Shown piece after piece: positions 42,716 through 46,542 of a stretch of 46,542 bases of DNA. This DNA comes from Bacteroidota bacterium (GTDB lineage: Bacteria; Bacteroidota; Bacteroidia; Chitinophagales; Chitinophagaceae), in assembly GCA_013286485.1 (NCBI GenBank), contig JABDFN010000004.1, positions 1 through 46,542 on the forward strand, written 5' to 3'. The position numbers and the translations under genes are program-made. Every line of letters begins with the position of its first letter. Within the stretch, counting starts at the first letter, position 1. The notes beneath the pieces are model-generated. The model was not told the origin of the DNA. It searched no databases and saw only the letters and a program-made list of their open reading frames with translations.

Positions 42716-43447
42716 TTAAGGTAGTTCAGGCAAAATAAGCGCATCCAGGTTGCTAATACCGGGTATATTTTCAGATATAAACCCTTCGCCATATTTTTTG
42801 CCTATCCGCTTGCCTATCATTGCATCCCTAGCTTCTATTGTTTTTAAAAACCGGTCAGTTGCAAGATAAGTTGGAGGTTCATTGGAGTCAGGGTCATGAA
42901 ATTGGCTTTTAAAGCACTTGATAGCCTCCATTTTTATTTCAAAAGCGTCCGATATATCTACTATAAAGCTGGGCTCGGCAAATCGGTCTTGTATCATATG
43001 AAAAACCCGTCCCGGACGCCATGCTTTTTGTAAAGAACCATCTGCCGTAGTAGCTATTTTACGCAAACCGGATAAAAAACAGGAATCTGAAACAAGTTTG
43101 GCGGCACGTCCATGATCGGGATGGCGGTCAGACAATGAATTGGCAATTATTATATCGGGCTGGTATTTACGTATATAACCGATAAGTATCAACTGGTGTT
43201 CCTGGTCATTACGAAAAAAACCGTCAGCCATACCTGCGTTTTCTCTAACAGCTACTCCCATTCTTTTTGCAGAAGCTCTTGCTTCTTCTATTCGCTGTTC
43301 CGGTGTGCCGCGAGTACCCAATTCACCGCGTGTCATATCCAGTATACCTACTGCATGTCCCATTTGAGCATGTTTTATAAGAGTGCCTGCGCAACTCAAT
43401 TCTACATCGTCAGGATGGGCTGCTATTGCCAAAATCTTAAGCTTCAT
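42716..43447 (-). CDS. bshB1: Bacillithiol biosynthesis deacetylase BshB1
   Basis: The enzyme removes the acetyl group of GlcNAc-malate during synthesis of the thiol bacillithiol. The 243-residue protein is of the PIG-L/LmbE deacetylase family with zinc-binding AAHPDDVELSCAGT (His11, Asp13, Asp14) and the HPDHGRAA motif near residue 110. The element DMTRGELGTRGTPEQR is characteristic of BshB1. It indicates that this organism makes bacillithiol, as many Bacteroidota do. The other bsh genes are not in the window. Confidence 0.92.
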   Translation of the reverse strand: MKLKILAIAAHPDDVELSCAGTLIKHAQMGHAVGILDMTRGELGTRGTPEQRIEEARASAKRMGVAVRENAGMADGFFRNDQEHQLILIGYIRKYQPDIIIANSLSDRHPDHGRAAKLVSDSCFLSGLRKIATTADGSLQKAWRPGRVFHMIQDRFAEPSFIVDISDAFEIKMEAIKCFKSQFHDPDSNEPPTYLATDRFLKTIEARDAMIGKRIGKKYGEGFISENIPGISNLDALILPELP

Positions 43448-43507
43448 ATATGTAGATATGGAGGGGATGTTGTTAAGAACAAAATAAGGGAATAATCAGC
43501 TAAAAAG

Positions 43508-44197
43508 CTAATTGACGTTGTGTGTAGCCTTGTATTGTTGCAATTGTTTTTGCAGTGTTGCTCTTTGTCTTGCTTGTTGTTCAAATTGGTAGCGATGCAA
43601 ATTATAGGCTTCTATTTCCTGCACATATTTTTCTATGTCTTTATCCCTGTCATAAGGATCATATTCGCGTTTCAAATTATTATTAAAAACAAGTGCAACA
43701 GATTGCCAGATGAGTGCATTAAATCCACCTTTTAGTTCTCTGATAATATGAAAGCAATTCTTTCCTGTTTGTCGGTCTATCAATTTTACCAGTATCTGCC
43801 CTTGTTCTATACTCATATCTACCAGCTCTCCTTTAAAGCGGCTGTTCATCTCTTTTTCTAAAGCTTTTAGATAAGCTTTCCGCTCCCTGCGTCTGCCAAA
43901 CTTATCTAATGTATCATCAACGTTCTTCAATAATTGTGCAGCAATAAGTGCATATGGATATACTTTCCAGACATTATATCTCAGTTTTGCCTGCCTTGCC
44001 CGTTCCTCAGCAAACTTCGGATCGAATTGACCGATAATATCCACATCGTTCAGAAATACCATGGCAAATGTATCTTTCCCTTGTATAAAACCCCCTAGCA
44101 AGATGGTATCATTCGCAGAACGCTGTGCTATCGCATGTTTGAACGGAATAAAAGAAACAAGCAATAGCACTAATATGATAATTATTCTATATGGCAT
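43508..44197 (-). CDS. DUF4294-family exported protein
   Basis: The 229-residue protein has an N-terminal signal or anchor (MPYRIIIILVLLLVSFIPFKHAIAQ). The core (KVYPYALIAAQLLKNVDDTLDKFGRRRERKAYLKALEKEM near residue 78, then GQILVKLIDRQTGKNCFHIIRELKGGF) matches DUF4294. The C-terminal part is polar and glutamine-rich (QFEQQARQRATLQKQLQQY), predicted helical. Function is unknown. It sits between bshB1, 60 bases away on the same strand, and a divergent lipoprotein gene. Confidence 0.88.
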   Translation of the reverse strand: MPYRIIIILVLLLVSFIPFKHAIAQRSANDTILLGGFIQGKDTFAMVFLNDVDIIGQFDPKFAEERARQAKLRYNVWKVYPYALIAAQLLKNVDDTLDKFGRRRERKAYLKALEKEMNSRFKGELVDMSIEQGQILVKLIDRQTGKNCFHIIRELKGGFNALIWQSVALVFNNNLKREYDPYDRDKDIEKYVQEIEAYNLHRYQFEQQARQRATLQKQLQQYKATHNVN

Positions 44198-44309
44198 TTT
44201 CCATAGTAAATTTCCTAATTTTTAGCTGTATTCAGGCATACAAATAATTAAATATTGAAAAAAGGACTGTTAAAGTTAGTATTCATTAGTAGCGTAAGTG
44301 TGCGAGACG

Positions 44310-44317
44310 TAAATTTG
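44310..44317 (+). promoter_or_regulatory. -7 element of the lipoprotein/DCC operon
   Basis: TAAATTTG fits TAnnTTTG and ends only 4 bases before the ATG at 44322. TTAG at 44286 is 20 bases upstream and could be a -33 box. The predicted start would coincide with the ATG, giving a leaderless mRNA. Confidence 0.5.
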
Positions 44318-44321
44318 CCCA

Positions 44322-44615
44322 ATGAATAAAATGATTGCGGCATTATTTGCCATAATATTATTATCAGCATGTGGAGATGATAAAAAAAGATCGCTTACAG
44401 AGAGCGCTATACACGCAAAAGTAGATTCGATGGTGGGCGCAAAAATGGAAGATATGAATAAGCAAGCAATGGATGACCTCGATAACCGGATGGCAATAGA
44501 GGTAAAAGCAAAGGCTGACTCTATCGTTGCTGCAAGAACAGGGCATTTGGATACTACGCATCACGCTGTTTCAAGACAGGTATTGCCGCAACCTATGTTT
44601 CATAAGAAAATATAA
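44322..44615 (+). CDS. Small lipoprotein of unknown function
   Basis: The 97-residue protein has a lipoprotein signal with lipobox LLSAC (lipidated Cys17) followed by GDDKK. The Asp after +1 glycine may affect its sorting. The mature chain is helical and charged, with repeating V-D-S-M/I-V-A elements (AKVDSMVGAKMEDM and AKADSIVAAR) that suggest a coiled coil. I recognise no family. Its stop overlaps the start of the DCC-family gene by one base, so the two are translationally coupled. Confidence 0.7.
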   Translation: MNKMIAALFAIILLSACGDDKKRSLTESAIHAKVDSMVGAKMEDMNKQAMDDLDNRMAIEVKAKADSIVAARTGHLDTTHHAVSRQVLPQPMFHKKI

Positions 44616-45031
44616 TGCCCGCCAGCTATCAGCAACCGGTGATATTCTTTGATGGTGTTTGTAATTTTTGCAATTCCATTGTGAGGTTTATTATAAAACA
44701 GGACAAGCAAAAAAAGTTTTTATTTGCCCCCCTGCAATCAACATATGGAATAGAGGCAATGAAACATATTGCACATTCTATTAAAATTGACCCTAAAACG
44801 ATTATACTTCATTATAAAGACAAGTATTATACAAAATTTGCGGCGGCCTTGCAAATAGCATCTGTTTTAGGTGGCATTTGGAAAATATTACTTGCAGCTT
44901 ATATTATTCCGGGTTTTATTCGCAATGGCTTATATGATATCATTGCACGGAATCGCTATAAATGGTTTGGAAAAACTGATACTTGTATGGTGCCGGGTGA
45001 AGATATCAGATCAAGATTTTTAACAGAATAA
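44615..45031 (+). CDS. DCC-family thiol-disulfide oxidoreductase-like protein
   Basis: The 138-residue protein belongs to the DCC (DUF393) family, seen from the FFDGVCNFCNSIVRFI stretch with Asp13 and C16-x-x-C19, followed by FAPLQSTYG. The DxxCxxC motif gives the family its name and suggests redox function. One hydrophobic segment (ASVLGGIWKILLAAYIIPGFI, about residues 89-109) may touch the membrane. It overlaps the upstream lipoprotein gene by one base. Confidence 0.93.
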   Translation: MPASYQQPVIFFDGVCNFCNSIVRFIIKQDKQKKFLFAPLQSTYGIEAMKHIAHSIKIDPKTIILHYKDKYYTKFAAALQIASVLGGIWKILLAAYIIPGFIRNGLYDIIARNRYKWFGKTDTCMVPGEDIRSRFLTE

Positions 45032-45070
45032 TGAGCGAATTATTGCAACTCTCAGTTAATTTTGAAGAAT

Positions 45071-46528
45071 ATGAATCTATTTAAACAAGTACTGGTAGTT
45101 TTTTTATTTTTTGGCTGCAATACTTTCTCCTTTGCACAAGATGTGGCATATTCTCCATACAAGAAATTCGATTTCAGAGGCGGTGATTTTTCTGTAATAG
45201 GGAAAATTGGCGGCAGAGTGTACACCTATAGAAATTCTGTAGAAGGTTCTTACCTGGATGCTTACAATGATTCTATGAAACCAATAGCTACAGTAGTTTT
45301 GGATTTTTTTCCGAAAAAAATATACGAAACAAAATTTATTGCTTACATCGATCAGATCATCATATTATATCAGGCACTGGAAGGAAATAAAATAGTTCAA
45401 TATGCTGCCTTGCTCGACGCAAACGGGAGGTTGAAGAAACAGCCCATAGTATTAGATAACAACAAAACGGGATTATTTGGTCCTAACAGAACTTATTTTT
45501 CTTCTGCTATATCTGATGATAAAAAAACAATTCTTGTGTATAGTAAACGCACAAAGGGTAATGAATTGAGTTTTGACGGAAAATGGATTGACGATCAATT
45601 GAATATCGTAAAGCGAAGTCATGCAGAATTTAGTTCTGTAAACGATCTGGAAACAGGAGAAGCTATTATAGCAAACAACGGTAATTTATATATACCAGCA
45701 TTTACACCCGTAGGCAGTAAAGATTATTCAGATAAATTCTGGTTGCTGTCTTTAAAGAATAATGATACAAAATTCAAAAGCACAGAATTCTTATTACAGG
45801 ATATATATGCCACCAGCATCTATATGAAAATGGATAACGTTAAAAATAGGATATACGTAGGTGGTTTTTATTCTGATAAGAAAAATGGTGATTATAATGG
45901 CATATTGTATGGCTATTACAATGCAATAGACGATTCTTTACAAAACAGGAAAGTAATACCTTTTGATGCGCAATTGTTACAACAGTCTGCTACAGGGAAT
46001 AAAAAACGTGCTTTTAATGATTTTAAAGTCAGGCAGATCATAGTGAAAAATGATGGTGGCTTCGTAATGCTTTCAGAATACTTTTACTTCGCAGTGCGTA
46101 CTACTGCCATGCCCGGATTTGGTTATTATTCTTTTTATTATAGCCCTTACAACACACAGGAAGTTAGAGAATATCATTATAATGATATTATGGCGCTGTC
46201 GTACGATGGAGATGGCAATCGTCAGTGGGATGCATTTGTATATAAAGAACAATATTCTATGGAAGATGCTGGTCTGTTTTCTTCTTATTTGTTAATGAAT
46301 TCAGGGGGGGCACTTGGCTTTTTGTATAATGACTTTAATGAACAAAACTCAAGGGTACAAGTGGCAACTATAGATGCTGCTGGCAAAGTGGAGGTACACT
46401 CATTTTCAGGTTCCGGCAAAAATGAACCTGACTGGATGCCACATTCTGGTAAGCAGGTATCCGCCCGCGAAGTGGTAGTACCTTGTTTACGAAGAAAAGA
46501 AATATGCTTTGCAAAAATTACTTTTTAA
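45071..46528 (+). CDS. Large exported protein of unknown function
   Basis: The 485-residue protein starts with a signal peptide (MNLFKQVLVVFLFFGCNTFSFAQ). I chose the ATG at 45071; a TTG three codons upstream is unlikely. The mature part has strand-rich segments with aromatic and Asp/Gly turns, which suggests a beta-propeller or similar repeat fold, but I recognise no family. A TAATTTTG box at 45057-45064 may be its promoter, with a leader shorter than 10 bases. No sorting domain is seen at the C-terminus (EICFAKITF). Confidence 0.72.
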   Translation: MNLFKQVLVVFLFFGCNTFSFAQDVAYSPYKKFDFRGGDFSVIGKIGGRVYTYRNSVEGSYLDAYNDSMKPIATVVLDFFPKKIYETKFIAYIDQIIILYQALEGNKIVQYAALLDANGRLKKQPIVLDNNKTGLFGPNRTYFSSAISDDKKTILVYSKRTKGNELSFDGKWIDDQLNIVKRSHAEFSSVNDLETGEAIIANNGNLYIPAFTPVGSKDYSDKFWLLSLKNNDTKFKSTEFLLQDIYATSIYMKMDNVKNRIYVGGFYSDKKNGDYNGILYGYYNAIDDSLQNRKVIPFDAQLLQQSATGNKKRAFNDFKVRQIIVKNDGGFVMLSEYFYFAVRTTAMPGFGYYSFYYSPYNTQEVREYHYNDIMALSYDGDGNRQWDAFVYKEQYSMEDAGLFSSYLLMNSGGALGFLYNDFNEQNSRVQVATIDAAGKVEVHSFSGSGKNEPDWMPHSGKQVSAREVVVPCLRRKEICFAKITF

Positions 46529-46542
46529 TTTAGCAGGTATAT

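Noticed and set aside
1-46542. Mobile element, prophage or CRISPR array
   Set aside because: I saw no transposase, integrase, phage gene, repeat-spacer pattern or long terminal inverted repeats.

Overview
The window looks like a chromosomal segment of a low-GC Bacteroidota bacterium, most likely of the Chitinophagaceae/Chitinophagia type. The evidence is a SusC-like TonB-dependent receptor with a carboxypeptidase-regulatory-like domain, a C-terminal type IX secretion sorting domain, DUF4294, DUF4295, DUF5723 and DUF5777 proteins, bacillithiol deacetylase BshB1, and repeated promoter-like boxes of the form TAnnTTTG, the Bacteroidota -7 consensus. I saw no insertion sequence, phage gene, integrase or CRISPR array. 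Assignments rest on reading motifs by eye, with no database search.

Layout. 1-2363 is the 3' part of a TonB-dependent receptor gene cut by the window edge. 2501-2573 is tRNA-Lys(UUU) with its own promoter and a strong terminator. 2726-13885 is a kdp high-affinity potassium uptake locus: an NtrC-type response regulator, two tiny membrane peptides, a secreted protein, kdpF, kdpA, kdpB (interrupted by an in-frame TAA), kdpC, an outer-membrane porin, a KdpD sensor piece without kinase, and a separate HAMP-PAS histidine kinase. 13958-16137 holds an AraC-family regulator and a secreted BNR/T9SS protein. 16333-22960 is a second envelope and signalling module: YceI, a propeller-type histidine kinase, a LytTR response regulator, an OB-fold protein, a lipoprotein with a CX4CH haem-like motif, a second YceI, and a DUF5777 barrel.

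23128-31910 is mostly housekeeping: malate dehydrogenase, a DUF5723 protein, cystathionine beta-synthase/cysteine synthase with CBS domains, a small membrane protein, a BtuF-like protein with no signal peptide, a membrane glycosyltransferase-like protein, class I fructose-bisphosphate aldolase and an unknown secreted protein. 31974-39254 holds a YeiH transporter, YraN, phosphoglucose/phosphomannose isomerase, the SRP RNA (34485-34582), a transaldolase-family enzyme, a phosphohexomutase, a succinate-semialdehyde dehydrogenase, an SGNH hydrolase and a FlK-like thioesterase. 39337-46528 holds an unusual exported protein, an orphan ABC-2 permease, rpmB-rpmG-DUF4295, bshB1, a DUF4294 protein, a lipoprotein plus DCC thiol oxidoreductase pair, and a large unknown secreted protein.

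The most noteworthy region is the kdp locus. It combines a kinase-less KdpD, a detached histidine kinase and a sigma-54 activator in place of the usual KdpD/KdpE pair. It also encodes extra tiny membrane peptides, a secreted protein and a porin that could give potassium a route across both membranes. Its ATPase gene kdpB carries a single in-frame stop just before the phosphorylation motif, so the pump is either broken, affected by a sequence error, or dependent on readthrough.
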